A DNA stretch of 50,080 nt, taken from the NCBI GenBank assembly GCA_947476855.1, contig CANJSR010000001.1:1-50080 (forward strand). The letters are read 5' to 3'. How positions within the stretch are numbered: position 1 is the first letter of the stretch; each line of letters begins with the position of its first letter. The notes beneath the pieces were generated by a model that worked only from the letters and a program-made list of their open reading frames with translations, made no database searches and had not been told where the DNA came from. This stretch comes from Acetobacteraceae bacterium. Lineage in GTDB: Bacteria; Pseudomonadota; Alphaproteobacteria; Acetobacterales; Acetobacteraceae. Both the position numbers and the translations under genes were made by a program. Positions 37,793-46,033 of this stretch are shown here, piece by piece.

Positions 37793-38104
37793 ATGCCCGC
37801 ACCTGAATTGGACGCCGCCGTTCGGACGGAACTCGAAGCCGCCGCGTTTCGCCGGCTGGTGGAGCACCTGCGTGAGCGTACTGACGTGCAGAACATCGAT
37901 ATGATGAACCTGGCAGGCTTCTGCCGGAACTGCCTGAGCCGCTGGTACCGGGAGGCGGCCGAAACCAAGGGTCTCGGCCTTACTGATCCGGCGGCGCGTG
38001 AGATCGTCTATGGCATGCCCTACAAGGAATGGCAGGCGAAGTACCAAAAGGAAGCAACTGCTGAACAGAAGGCCGCTTTCGCCAAGGCGAACCCTGGTCA
38101 TTGA
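37793..38104 (+). CDS. DUF1244 family protein
   Basis: A 103-residue protein of the DUF1244 family, whose function is not known. Conserved features are visible: the FRRLVEHLRERTDVQNIDMMNL helix, FCRNCLSRWY with two cysteines, and GMPYKEWQAKYQKEAT near the end. An excellent ribosome-binding site (AAGGAGG) precedes ATG 37793; the longer frame upstream is antisense to the glycerate kinase gene and not real. The gapR gene follows 57 bases later on the same strand. Confidence 0.9.
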   Translation: MPAPELDAAVRTELEAAAFRRLVEHLRERTDVQNIDMMNLAGFCRNCLSRWYREAAETKGLGLTDPAAREIVYGMPYKEWQAKYQKEATAEQKAAFAKANPGH

Positions 38105-38161
38105 CCTGCACTTGGCCGGAAGCTATGCCCGGCCGCCTTGTTTGTGCCTGGAGACTGTTTG

Positions 38162-38431
38162 ATGGCGGCCAAGCCGATTTCCGAAGATGAACTTCAGACC
38201 GGGGGCCTTGCGGTCGATCGTCTGCGTAGCCTAGTCGACCGCATCGAGCGCCTGGAAGAAGAGCGGAAAGCCCTTGGCAGCGACATCAAGGATATCTACG
38301 CCGAGGCAAAGTCGGCGGGGTTCGATCCCAAGGTACTTCGGCAGTTGATTCGGATCAGGAAGCAGGAGGCCGCCGAGGTCGAGGAGCTGGAGACGATGCT
38401 CGACGTCTATCGTCGTGCGCTGGGCATGTAG
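38162..38431 (+). CDS. gapR: Nucleoid-associated protein GapR (DUF2312)
   Basis: An 89-residue helical protein of the GapR family, which in Caulobacter binds overtwisted AT-rich DNA ahead of replication forks and RNA polymerase and stimulates topoisomerases. The sequence reads LRSLVDRIERLEEERKALGSDIKDIYAEAKSAGFDPK, then RQLIRIRKQEAAEVEELETMLDVYRRALG, the characteristic two-helix coiled coil with a basic patch. ATG 38162 has GGAG about eight bases upstream. An intrinsic terminator follows at once. Confidence 0.94.
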   Translation: MAAKPISEDELQTGGLAVDRLRSLVDRIERLEEERKALGSDIKDIYAEAKSAGFDPKVLRQLIRIRKQEAAEVEELETMLDVYRRALGM

Positions 38432-38456
38432 CGACAAGCCGGGTCTGCCACCGCGG

Positions 38457-38497
38457 CCAGGTGAGGCCGGCAAAAGCCGACTTCACCTGGTTTTTTT
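38457..38497 (+). terminator. Intrinsic terminator after gapR
   Basis: A 15-base-pair stem (38457-38471 with 38476-38490; one mismatch and one G-U) around an AAAA loop is followed by seven Ts (38491-38497). The T-tract abuts the asd stop codon on the other strand, so the hairpin also forms the 3' tail of the asd transcript, where it lacks a U-tract. Confidence 0.92.
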
Positions 38498-39528
38498 CAT
38501 GCCGCGTGACGAAGCAGCATGTTCTGGGCGATCAGTGTCTCAGCGATCTGCACGGCGTTGAGCGCGGCGCCTTTGCGGAGGTTGTCGGATACGCACCAGA
38601 ACGACAGCCCGTTCTCGACCGTCGGGTCCTTCCGGATACGGCTCACGAACACCGCATCCTCACCGGCACACTCCAGTTGGGTCATGTAGCCGCCGTCTTC
38701 CCGCACATCGACGACTTCGATACCGGGGGACTCGCGAAGCAGGGCGCGCGCCTGGCCGGCTGTGACGGGTCGCTCGAATTCGACGTTCACGGCTTCGCCA
38801 TGGCCGATGAACACAGGGACGCGCACGCAGGTGGCGTGGACCGCGATCTTCGGATCGAGAATTTTCTTCGTCTCGACCACCATCTTCCATTCTTCCTTGG
38901 TCGATCCGTCGTCCATGAACTTATCGATGTGGGGAATGCAATTGAAGGCGATTTCCTTGGTGAACTGTTCGTGCGGATGCTGTTCGTGCACGAATGACGC
39001 CTTGGTGTGCTGGAAGAGTTCATCCATCGCTTCCTTCCCGCCGCCAGAGGTTGACTGGTACGTGGAAACGACGACGCGCTTGATCCGGAACTCATCGTGC
39101 AGCGGCTTAAGGGCAACCACCATCTGGATGGTGGAGCAGTTCGGGTTCGCGATTATTCCGCGCTTTCTGTATTGGCTCAGATGGTGTGGGTTTACCTCCG
39201 GAACGACCAGGGGGATGTCCGGGTCCATACGGAATTGGCTGGTGTTATCAATCACGACACAGCCCTGTGCTGCCGCGCGGGGGGCATGCACCGCCGAAAT
39301 GGACGCGCCCGGACTGAACAGGCCAATATCCCAGCCTGTGAAGTCGAACGTGTCGAGGTTGCGGACCGTGAGAATGTCTTTCTCACCGAAAGAGATCTGC
39401 TGGCCGGCTGAGCGTCCCGATGCGACCGCGGCAACCTCACTGACCGGAAAGCGGCGCTCGACCAGGGTCTTCAGCATTTCGCGTCCGACCGCTCCGGTGG
39501 CTCCGACGACGGCGACCCTGTAGGCCAT
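38497..39528 (-). CDS. asd: Aspartate-semialdehyde dehydrogenase
   Basis: A 343-residue NADPH-dependent enzyme producing aspartate semialdehyde for lysine, threonine, methionine and diaminopimelate synthesis. VAVVGATGAVGREML is the nucleotide-binding start and Cys131 in ANPNCSTIQM is the catalytic nucleophile. STYQSTSGGGKEAMDEL follows, and His in FIGHGEAVNVEF is the expected acid/base region. The stop codon shares a base with the T-tract of the gapR terminator. Confidence 0.96.
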   Translation of the reverse strand: MAYRVAVVGATGAVGREMLKTLVERRFPVSEVAAVASGRSAGQQISFGEKDILTVRNLDTFDFTGWDIGLFSPGASISAVHAPRAAAQGCVVIDNTSQFRMDPDIPLVVPEVNPHHLSQYRKRGIIANPNCSTIQMVVALKPLHDEFRIKRVVVSTYQSTSGGGKEAMDELFQHTKASFVHEQHPHEQFTKEIAFNCIPHIDKFMDDGSTKEEWKMVVETKKILDPKIAVHATCVRVPVFIGHGEAVNVEFERPVTAGQARALLRESPGIEVVDVREDGGYMTQLECAGEDAVFVSRIRKDPTVENGLSFWCVSDNLRKGAALNAVQIAETLIAQNMLLRHAA

Positions 39529-39681
39529 CTTGTGGTCTCCTGTGCAGAATTAGAAGGCGCAGTTACCGGTCCCAGCCCCGAGGAGCAAGAGATTTGCGTA
39601 CGCCGGGCCGGGTACTCCTACACCAGACATGAAGTAAGAGGCCCCTGGTCAAGCCTGCCGAAATTGCTCCGTCAGTGTCGG

Positions 39682-39960
39682 CTAGCGGCAAAGAAAGCTG
39701 GCGCGCTCCCGATTGTTGGCGATGATGTTCAGGCTTTCCAGAACAGCCCCGCTGCCGCCGAACAGAGCGCATTTCTGCGTTGCCATCGCCCTTGCCTGAT
39801 CCAGGTCGGCCGCGCTGTTGGGCGCCATATCAATGATGACCGTGCTGCTGTTCGCGGCAACGAACTGGGCACCCGCCACCTGATTGGCCGTGGAGGCATC
39901 ACAGCCTGCCATCAGCGGGACGAAACAAGCCAAGGTGAGCGCGGCGACCAGCCTAGTCAT
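39682..39960 (-). CDS. Small lipoprotein of unknown function
   Basis: A 92-residue protein. The signal peptide ends in a lipobox (PLMAGC), so it should be a membrane-anchored lipoprotein. The mature part carries two further cysteines (QKCALFGG and the C-terminal FLCR), a possible disulfide. AAGGAA precedes ATG 39960 at good spacing. I do not recognise the family. It lies 153 bases upstream of asd on the same strand with no obvious functional link. Confidence 0.7.
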   Translation of the reverse strand: MTRLVAALTLACFVPLMAGCDASTANQVAGAQFVAANSSTVIIDMAPNSAADLDQARAMATQKCALFGGSGAVLESLNIIANNRERASFLCR

Positions 39961-40249
39961 TGTCCCGTTCCTTATGCAGCGGTTACATGCTCTGATCGGA
40001 GTCAATCAGGCGCTTCGCATAGCCCGGCGGGCAGGCCCTGACAAGTTCGGCGTGGCATGTGTTCCCGCAAAGCCGGATTGTCCCCTTTTTGGGTTCATGC
40101 CCCACCTGCTGGTCCAGGACCGCACGGCAGGCAGTCGGACCAGGGCTGCGTGACTATTGCATGTGCAACCGGCTGGCCCGCGGGGACTTCCCTGCCGAAC
40201 ACGGGGCGACGCCGCACCGGACTTCCGGTTGTGTGCCGCCCACCCGTGC
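39961..40249. other. Intergenic stretch without a recognised gene
   Basis: Between the lipoprotein start and the amidohydrolase stop there are 289 bases. I find no tRNA cloverleaf, no well-supported small reading frame with a ribosome-binding site and no clear terminator. It should contain the lipoprotein promoter, but no near-consensus boxes stand out. Confidence 0.6.
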
Positions 40250-41290
40250 TCAGATGTCCAGTCTGTAGAAACGGGACGCCGTGCCGCTGAACAGATCGGT
40301 CCGTTCCGCGCGCGTTGCATCCTTCGCCAGGATCTTGCAGGCGTTCCAGAAGGCCTGGTAGCCGTACGAGCCCTTGTCGACCGGGAAGTTGCTTTCGAAC
40401 ATGCAGCGATTGGCGCCGAACGCCGTGATGCAGTGATCGACATAGGGCTTCCACGCGGCCGCCAGGGCCTCGGACGACGGCGGATCGGCCTGCTCGTGGA
40501 AATCCCAACCATTGATCCGCATCGCCATGCCGCCCAGCTTGACGACGACATTCGGGCAGGTCGCGAGTTCCGTGATCGACTTGGCCCAGGCGGCGAAGAC
40601 CTGGTCCCGCTTGCCCGCATAGGCGCCGATCGCCAGCGGCCCGCCGATATGGTTCAGGCAGATGCCGGTGTTCGGGAATGCCCGCGCCAGCGCGGTCACG
40701 TCGCCGATCTGCGGATGATACAGCCAGGCGTCGAAGGTCAGGTTCAGCGGCGCGAGCTTGCTGAAACCCTCCCGGAACGTCTTGTCGAACATCAGGCCGG
40801 GGGGCGGGGTGTAGGCCGGGTTCAGCAGCGACGGATCAGGGTCGTAGGCGGTGATGTGGCGAATGCCGCGGAAATAGCCGCCGCCGACGCGGATATGCGC
40901 CTCCAGAACCTCCTCGGCCGCGGCGCCCAGGCTCAGGTTCACATGCCCGACGATCCCGGCATTGACCTTGGTGGCACCGTAGCCGCCACTGCGGCTCATG
41001 GCGCCGACACCGTTCACGAACTCGGTCTCGCCCACGGGCTTCATGCCCTCGGGCCCATCGGCCCGGTGCATCGACCGGCATTGCACGAAGACGGTGCCGA
41101 CGATGTTGTGGCCGGTGGCGCAGTCGGCCAGCAAATCCTCCAGCATGTAGCGCCAGCCGGGGCGGTCCCACAGATGGTGGTGCGGATCGACGATGGGCAG
41201 GCCGGGGTCGATGATCGACTCCGTGCGACGCGCCAACCACTCGTCGCGGACGGCCAGATAGGGGCTATGGGCCTGGGTGCTGCTGCTCAT
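40250..41290 (-). CDS. Amidohydrolase-family TIM-barrel hydrolase (lactonase-like)
   Basis: A 346-residue metal-dependent hydrolase of the Amidohydro_2 group, which includes sugar-acid and pyrone lactonases. The N-terminal metal motif DPHHHLWD has His37-39, GIRHI is mid-barrel, and ESNFPVDKG near the C-terminus holds the terminal metal/catalytic Asp. No signal peptide is seen. ATG 41290 is preceded by GGAGGAAA. The divergent SDR gene 65 bases away suggests a lactonase/dehydrogenase pair in one catabolic route, but the substrate is unknown. Confidence 0.85.
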   Translation of the reverse strand: MSSSTQAHSPYLAVRDEWLARRTESIIDPGLPIVDPHHHLWDRPGWRYMLEDLLADCATGHNIVGTVFVQCRSMHRADGPEGMKPVGETEFVNGVGAMSRSGGYGATKVNAGIVGHVNLSLGAAAEEVLEAHIRVGGGYFRGIRHITAYDPDPSLLNPAYTPPPGLMFDKTFREGFSKLAPLNLTFDAWLYHPQIGDVTALARAFPNTGICLNHIGGPLAIGAYAGKRDQVFAAWAKSITELATCPNVVVKLGGMAMRINGWDFHEQADPPSSEALAAAWKPYVDHCITAFGANRCMFESNFPVDKGSYGYQAFWNACKILAKDATRAERTDLFSGTASRFYRLDI

Positions 41291-41355
41291 GGCGGGGTTT
41301 CCTCCGTTTGTGGCCGCCATGCTAAACCGGATTCAAGGTAAGGAGGAAACAGACC

Positions 41356-42120
41356 ATGCGGTTGCAGGGACGGGTAGCCATCGTCACAGGTGCGGCAGGC
41401 GGTATCGGAGCGGCGATCGCTCGGCGATTCGCACAAGAGGGGGCTGATCTTTGCCTCGCCGGCCGGCGCGGTTGTGCCGCCGTGGCAGCCGAACTGACGG
41501 CCGCCGGGCACCGGGTCATCGATGTCCAGACCGACGTTACCAGCAAGGCCGCCAATCAGGCCATGGTTGCCCGCACGTTGGAGGCATTCGGAAAGATCGA
41601 CATCCTGGTTACCGTCGCCGGCGTGGTATCGCAGGGCAACGCGGAAACCCTGGAAGAAGCCGAGTGGGATCGGGTGATGGCCGTCAACCTGAAGGGCGTG
41701 TTCCTGTCCTGCCAGGCTGTCATTCCGGCGATGCGCAAGGCGCGCTACGGCCGCATCATCAACATCGGATCGCTGCTCGCGAAGAACGGCGGCAATCCAC
41801 GCCCCTGGATCGACCGATCGGAGCAGGATCGCGCCGGCAACGTCGCCTACGGTTCGGCGAAGGCAGGCGTACACGCGATCACGCTTTTTCTGGCCAAGGA
41901 ACTGTCGGCTGACAATATCACGGTGAATTGTGTCGCACCGGGTCCAATCGCCTCGGCGATGACCACGAACCTTCCCGATGTCTTCAAGACGCTGCTGCCG
42001 GTTGGACGTCTCGGGCGAGCCGAGGAAGTGGCGGACGCGGTGGCCTATCTGGCGGGAGAACAGGCGGGTTTCACGACCGGCGAAATTCTCGACGTCAACG
42101 GCGGTGCGTTCATCGACTGA
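41356..42120 (+). CDS. SDR-family NAD(P)-dependent oxidoreductase
   Basis: A 254-residue classical short-chain dehydrogenase. The cofactor motif TGAAGGIG is at 11-18 and the catalytic residues are Ser139, Tyr165 and Lys169 (YGSAK). CVAPGPIASAM and the C-terminal GEILDVNGGAFID follow the family. The NNAG motif is altered to VTVAG (85-89). AAGGAGGAAA gives a strong ribosome-binding site. It is divergent from the amidohydrolase, consistent with shared regulation. FabG-like in appearance, but more likely a sugar or hydroxy-acid dehydrogenase. Confidence 0.88.
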   Translation: MRLQGRVAIVTGAAGGIGAAIARRFAQEGADLCLAGRRGCAAVAAELTAAGHRVIDVQTDVTSKAANQAMVARTLEAFGKIDILVTVAGVVSQGNAETLEEAEWDRVMAVNLKGVFLSCQAVIPAMRKARYGRIINIGSLLAKNGGNPRPWIDRSEQDRAGNVAYGSAKAGVHAITLFLAKELSADNITVNCVAPGPIASAMTTNLPDVFKTLLPVGRLGRAEEVADAVAYLAGEQAGFTTGEILDVNGGAFID

Positions 42121-42203
42121 ACAGCCCGTGGCCCAGGTCGGTCGCCAACGCACGGCCGGCCTGGCCTCGGCAAACGCACACCTCTATCCGACGCGGGCCA
42201 AGT

Positions 42204-43655
42204 CTATCCCGAGAACATCGCCGTCTCTCCCAACCGTATCCGATCGGGACCCTTCAGACGCGCGACCACGCCGCCTGCAAGGACAACGTCCACTTGCAGC
42301 CCGTGTTCCCCGTCGACGGAACTGACACCGCCGAACGCCAGTTGTTCCGCGAGCCCACAGCACAGTGCGTTCCACGCGGCGTACTGCCCTCGTTGGTTCA
42401 ATGCCTGCTGCACATCCGGCCGAGGCAACCACAGGGGCGCGTCCTGCGCCGTCCCGTCCAGCGTGACACGAATCCCGACAACATCAACGTTGGAGATGTA
42501 CCATCCATCGACCGCCAGGACCGTGCCCTGGGCACTGGAACTCGCGACCACCCGGATTTGCCAATGAGGCGCGACCCCACCCATGTTCGGCCCAACGGGC
42601 CGCGTCGGAGAACGGTCTGGCTGGGTCTGGAACGTGTGTACCGACGGACCATGGCCCTTCGTCACCCACAGCAGGAAGCTCGGCGCCCAGTCCGATGGAC
42701 CCAGGAGTTTCATGAAGCGGTTGCCGACGGCCGGCATCATCGTGCCGATGACATCTCGGAAGGGCTGGGCGATACCAAGTTCGGCGCATAGGAGCTGCAC
42801 GGTGCCCAGGCCAGTACGATCGTTGCCGAACGGAATCGCCTCCGCGGTCGCGAAGCCGATGCTGCCCGCGAGATCGGCAAACTCCTCTGGGATGAACTGG
42901 TGCTTATCTTCAAGCCTCTCCAGGAAACTGTGGTCATCCTTGTGCATCAGCGACTGCCGCTGCTGGGCCAGCCAGTTGAGCAAAGGTTGAAAGCCCTCGG
43001 TCTTGCCGCCTTCGCGCGCCGTCAGATATACCGCGATATCGGCGAGCGACTGCGCCATTGCCTGGTGATACCGACGAACCGGTTCTATGAAGAACGCTCG
43101 ACCGCCTGGCTTCAGCCCACGGTAGACGTCCTCCAGAAAGGACCGCACATCCAGGATATGATGCAGGACGGACGTGCCGATGAACGTGTCGAAGACCGCG
43201 TCACGGATACAGGCTTCATTGCTGCTGTAGGTCGCGAATGCGACGTCCCGTCCTTCCAGCACACCCAGCCGCGTCAGGTGGTGTCGGCATTCCCGCAACA
43301 TGCCAACCGAGACATCTGTCAGGATAACATCCCGCGCCTCATTCCCGGCCAGCAGCGCACGAGAGAAAAGTCCGGTGCCACAACCGACTTCAAGCACGGA
43401 CCCGAGGCTGGCCGGCCAACGCGCCCCTGCCTGGGAGCGGATCTGATCATAAAAACGGTTGGGGCGCTTGTCGTCGATCCCATGCTCCTGGTCGTAGGCG
43501 GCGACATCCAGGATCGTATCGAAACGCCCACGCACGAAATCCGCGATGCCTTCGCGCACGGGAACGGATGAACCGCACGCCCGACAGACGAGCGCGTCCT
43601 GTCGCTCGGACAACGGCCCGCCGCATTCGGGGCATCGGAATTTCGCCGTCAGCAT
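42204..43655 (-). CDS. Class I SAM-methyltransferase with N-terminal zinc ribbon and C-terminal beta domain
   Basis: A 483-residue three-part protein. Residues 8-27 form a Trm112-like zinc ribbon (CPEC and CRAC: Cys8, 11, 24, 27). The methyltransferase domain follows, with motif I VLEVGCGTG at 88-96, GTSVLHHILD and LKPGGRAFFIEP. The last 110 residues, from VDGWYISN (382) through RPDV (412), look like a beta-sandwich domain that I associate with glycan-modifying proteins in Acetobacteraceae; that association is from memory of the motif pattern. ATG 43655 is preferred; GTG 43679 would overlap the crotonase gene. Substrate unknown. Confidence 0.78.
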   Translation of the reverse strand: MLTAKFRCPECGGPLSERQDALVCRACGSSVPVREGIADFVRGRFDTILDVAAYDQEHGIDDKRPNRFYDQIRSQAGARWPASLGSVLEVGCGTGLFSRALLAGNEARDVILTDVSVGMLRECRHHLTRLGVLEGRDVAFATYSSNEACIRDAVFDTFIGTSVLHHILDVRSFLEDVYRGLKPGGRAFFIEPVRRYHQAMAQSLADIAVYLTAREGGKTEGFQPLLNWLAQQRQSLMHKDDHSFLERLEDKHQFIPEEFADLAGSIGFATAEAIPFGNDRTGLGTVQLLCAELGIAQPFRDVIGTMMPAVGNRFMKLLGPSDWAPSFLLWVTKGHGPSVHTFQTQPDRSPTRPVGPNMGGVAPHWQIRVVASSSAQGTVLAVDGWYISNVDVVGIRVTLDGTAQDAPLWLPRPDVQQALNQRGQYAAWNALCCGLAEQLAFGGVSSVDGEHGLQVDVVLAGGVVARLKGPDRIRLGETAMFSG

Positions 43656-43668
43656 CGTTGTGGCTCCG

Positions 43669-44406
43669 TCAGCGGCCACGGAATGTGGGCTTGCGCTTTT
43701 CCTTGAAGGCCTGGATGCCTTCCCGCATGTCCTCGGATTGCCGAACGGTGGCGAGCGTCTGGCTGATGCCGACCATGCGCTCGATCGGGCCGAGCGGCAT
43801 GACCTCGCTGACGAGACGCTTGAGCGCGCCGATGACCAGCGGGGCGGAGTCGAGCAGTTCCTCGGCCATCTTCAACGCTTCGGCTTCATGCTGGCCGTTC
43901 GGTACGACGCGGTTGGTGAAACCCACGTCATAGGCCCGCTGGGCGCCAACCTTGGAGCCGAGAAGCATGATCTCCATGGCCAGCTTGTGTGGCATGCGGG
44001 ATACGAGGGAGCTGATGCCACCGGCGGTCGTGCCGAGCTTTGCCTCGGGGTAGTAGAACGTCGTGCTCTCGGTCGAGACCATGAGGTCGCACATCATGAC
44101 CATGACGATCGCGCCGCCGATGACCCAGCCCGTGGTTGCCGCGATGATCGGCTTGTCCGTGTTGAAGCCGATGGTCGGAATGGCCCGCCAAAGCTCCGGC
44201 AGGTCCGTCACGTCCGCGCCCGAGGAGAATGCCCGCTCGCCCACCGAGCTCAGGATCGCGACACGCTTTTCGGGGTTCGCGTCGAATTCCTTGAATGCCT
44301 GCTGCATCTCCACCGCCACCGCCTGACTGATCGCGTTCAGGCGGTCGGGACGAGCGATACGGATGATCGAGATCGGGCCGCGATCTTCAACTGTGACGGC
44401 TGGCAT
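43669..44406 (-). CDS. Enoyl-CoA hydratase/isomerase (crotonase) family protein
   Basis: A 245-residue crotonase-fold protein. AFSSGADVTDL supplies the first oxyanion-hole residues and GWVIGGAIVMVMMCD the second. Aligned by eye to mammalian enoyl-CoA hydratase, the catalytic Glu164 position is kept (Glu121), but the Glu144 position is Val101. It therefore may not be a hydratase and could act as an isomerase or on an unusual acyl-CoA. It lies 13 bases before the methyltransferase gene and 30 bases after the PTPS-like gene, all on the minus strand. Confidence 0.85.
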   Translation of the reverse strand: MPAVTVEDRGPISIIRIARPDRLNAISQAVAVEMQQAFKEFDANPEKRVAILSSVGERAFSSGADVTDLPELWRAIPTIGFNTDKPIIAATTGWVIGGAIVMVMMCDLMVSTESTTFYYPEAKLGTTAGGISSLVSRMPHKLAMEIMLLGSKVGAQRAYDVGFTNRVVPNGQHEAEALKMAEELLDSAPLVIGALKRLVSEVMPLGPIERMVGISQTLATVRQSEDMREGIQAFKEKRKPTFRGR

Positions 44407-44436
44407 TGGGGTCGCTTCCTTCTTGTCGGTGATCGG

Positions 44437-44838
44437 TCAGCCCAGGTCGGATTCGTAGGCCGCCCAGGCATTCGGGCTTTCGCGGAGAGTGATCTTGATC
44501 CCGCTGACTGCCCGTCCGCCTTCCCCGAGTTTGCCTTCGTGACAGGCGGCGGCGAGCTGGCCGTGGATATGATAGGCGATGTATTCGGTTGTCGTATTGA
44601 TGCCACGGAACATGGGATTTTCATCGAGATTGGTGTAGTCAAGCTGGTCCAGGACGCGGCGCAGCTCGACCTTGGCCAGCCCGATATCGACCAGAAGCTG
44701 GAGGCGATCCAGCTTATGTGCCCGGAACTCCGCTTCGATCACGAACGTCGCGCCATGCAGGCGCTGCGCCGGGCCGAATTCCGCGCCATGAAAGCTGTGG
44801 GCGATCATGACGTGGTCGCTGACCGTGAGGCTGAACAT
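44437..44838 (-). CDS. Degenerate 6-pyruvoyltetrahydropterin synthase/QueD-family protein
   Basis: A 133-residue T-fold protein of the PTPS/QueD family, whose members act on 7,8-dihydroneopterin triphosphate. The scaffold is clear: IAHSF (His14), RLHGATF (His28), VDIGLAK, LDYTNLDE, NTTTEYIA and LRESPNAWAAYE. However, the HGH motif reads HGA (Ala30, losing one of three zinc ligands), the catalytic Cys position before it is Ala24, and the catalytic His of the Asp-His pair is Tyr68. A standard synthase reaction is therefore unlikely. Its ATG follows the dehydrogenase stop with no gap, indicating co-translation with that gene. Confidence 0.8.
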   Translation of the reverse strand: MFSLTVSDHVMIAHSFHGAEFGPAQRLHGATFVIEAEFRAHKLDRLQLLVDIGLAKVELRRVLDQLDYTNLDENPMFRGINTTTEYIAYHIHGQLAAACHEGKLGEGGRAVSGIKITLRESPNAWAAYESDLG

Positions 44839-45792
44839 CTATTCGTTTCCGTATGTGATGACGTGGCACAAGCCGCCCGGGCGCAGGATATCAGGCATTC
44901 GCGCTGGCAGGTCGTCAAATCGCGTCGGCCCCTCCAACAGCGCATCGTAGGTGGGGTCCGCCAACATATCGAGGGCGATCGCCATCCGCTCCGCGTGCGT
45001 GCGTCGCCCGCGCATGGGCGCGGCGACCGCGCCGACCTGAGACGCGATGATACGCAGGCGGGCGGTGTGGAACGCTTCGCCCAGCGGCACCACGGGGGCA
45101 TTGTCCCCGTACCAGCTTGCCTCGATGATCCGTCCCTCGTACGCCGCGTGGGACAAGGCCAATCGCAGGCCGGCCTCCGAGGCCGATGCATGCACAATGA
45201 GCTCCTGGTTGTCCGGCGCCGCTTCCGGCAGCGCAAAGTCACAGCCAAAATGCTCCGCCAGCGCAGCTCGGCCGGGGTCGATATCGACAATCGTGACCCG
45301 AGCACCCGGGACGCGGGCCAGCAACGAACCGGTCAGAAGCCCGACGACGCCCGCTCCGATAACGAGAATTCTCTCCCCCATCAGAGGTACCGCGTCCCAG
45401 CAGATGTTGATGGCGGTTTCCAGATTGGCCGCGAGCACGGCCCGCGCGGTGGGGACGGCGTCCGGTACGGGGATGCACATCCCCGTCGGCGCGACGAACA
45501 CATCCTGATGCGGATGCAGCACGAAAACCCGCTGCCCGGCATCCCGCACGCCGACGACGGCGTAGCCATACTTGACCGGGAAAGGGAACACGCCACCCAT
45601 CAGTGGTGCCCGCATGGTCTCATGCTGGCTGGCCGGCACATGGCCGCGAAACACCAGGGACTCGGTGCCTCTGGATACGCCGCTGGCCAGCGCGTGAACC
45701 AGACACTCATCGGGGCCGGGAGGCGCCAGCCGCTCCTCCAGGATCACGCCCGATCCAGCCGCGACCGTCCAGAAGGCGCGGGCTGAAATCAC
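44839..45792 (-). CDS. MDR-family dehydrogenase lacking zinc-ligand pattern
   Basis: A 317-residue medium-chain dehydrogenase/reductase. The N-terminal domain begins ISARAFWTVAAGSGVILEE with SRGTESLVFRGHVP, and the Rossmann motif VIGAGVVGLLTG lies mid-protein. The structural zinc cysteines and the usual GHE segment are absent. GTG 45792 matches where homologues begin; an upstream ATG at 46002 would add 70 non-conserved residues and is rejected. It abuts the PTPS-like gene exactly and is divergent from the oxygenase gene across 241 bases. Confidence 0.78.
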   Translation of the reverse strand: MISARAFWTVAAGSGVILEERLAPPGPDECLVHALASGVSRGTESLVFRGHVPASQHETMRAPLMGGVFPFPVKYGYAVVGVRDAGQRVFVLHPHQDVFVAPTGMCIPVPDAVPTARAVLAANLETAINICWDAVPLMGERILVIGAGVVGLLTGSLLARVPGARVTIVDIDPGRAALAEHFGCDFALPEAAPDNQELIVHASASEAGLRLALSHAAYEGRIIEASWYGDNAPVVPLGEAFHTARLRIIASQVGAVAAPMRGRRTHAERMAIALDMLADPTYDALLEGPTRFDDLPARMPDILRPGGLCHVITYGNE

Positions 45793-46033
45793 GACTGGCC
45801 CCGCGAAGACCAGGCCTTCCGTCCCGGCAAGGCGCTCCCATCGTGTAGCCGGCCATTGCCGGCGGGCCGCGTAGCCGTCCCGCCAAGCGAACGATGATGC
45901 GATCCCGGCCACGACGATGACGAGAGCAAATCCATGGCCAATGGTAGCACGCCACCGACCGGCCCGGTAGGCGGCTTGACCGATGGCCTGTCCGTTCGTC
46001 ATCCTGACTGATCGGCATCATTCGGGGCTCGTC
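45793..46033. other. Divergent intergenic region between dehydrogenase and oxygenase genes
   Basis: These 241 bases should carry promoters in both directions. On the plus strand a TTGACC box (45976-45981) is the best -35 candidate for the oxygenase, without a convincing -10. A minus-strand frame crosses the region and encodes a hydrophobic stretch, but it lacks support as coding. Confidence 0.4.

Noticed and set aside
39961..40249. Possible RNA gene or small protein in the 289-base gap.
   Set aside because: No cloverleaf, no T-arm-like motif and no small frame with a ribosome-binding site.
43546..45786. A 746-residue plus-strand open frame.
   Set aside because: It is antisense to the crotonase, PTPS-like and dehydrogenase genes, whose minus-strand products have clear family motifs; long shadow frames are expected at this GC content.
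45793..46002. N-terminal extension of the MDR dehydrogenase with a hydrophobic segment.
   Set aside because: The conserved part begins at GTG 45792; the extension would run almost to the divergent oxygenase start and looks like chance coding.
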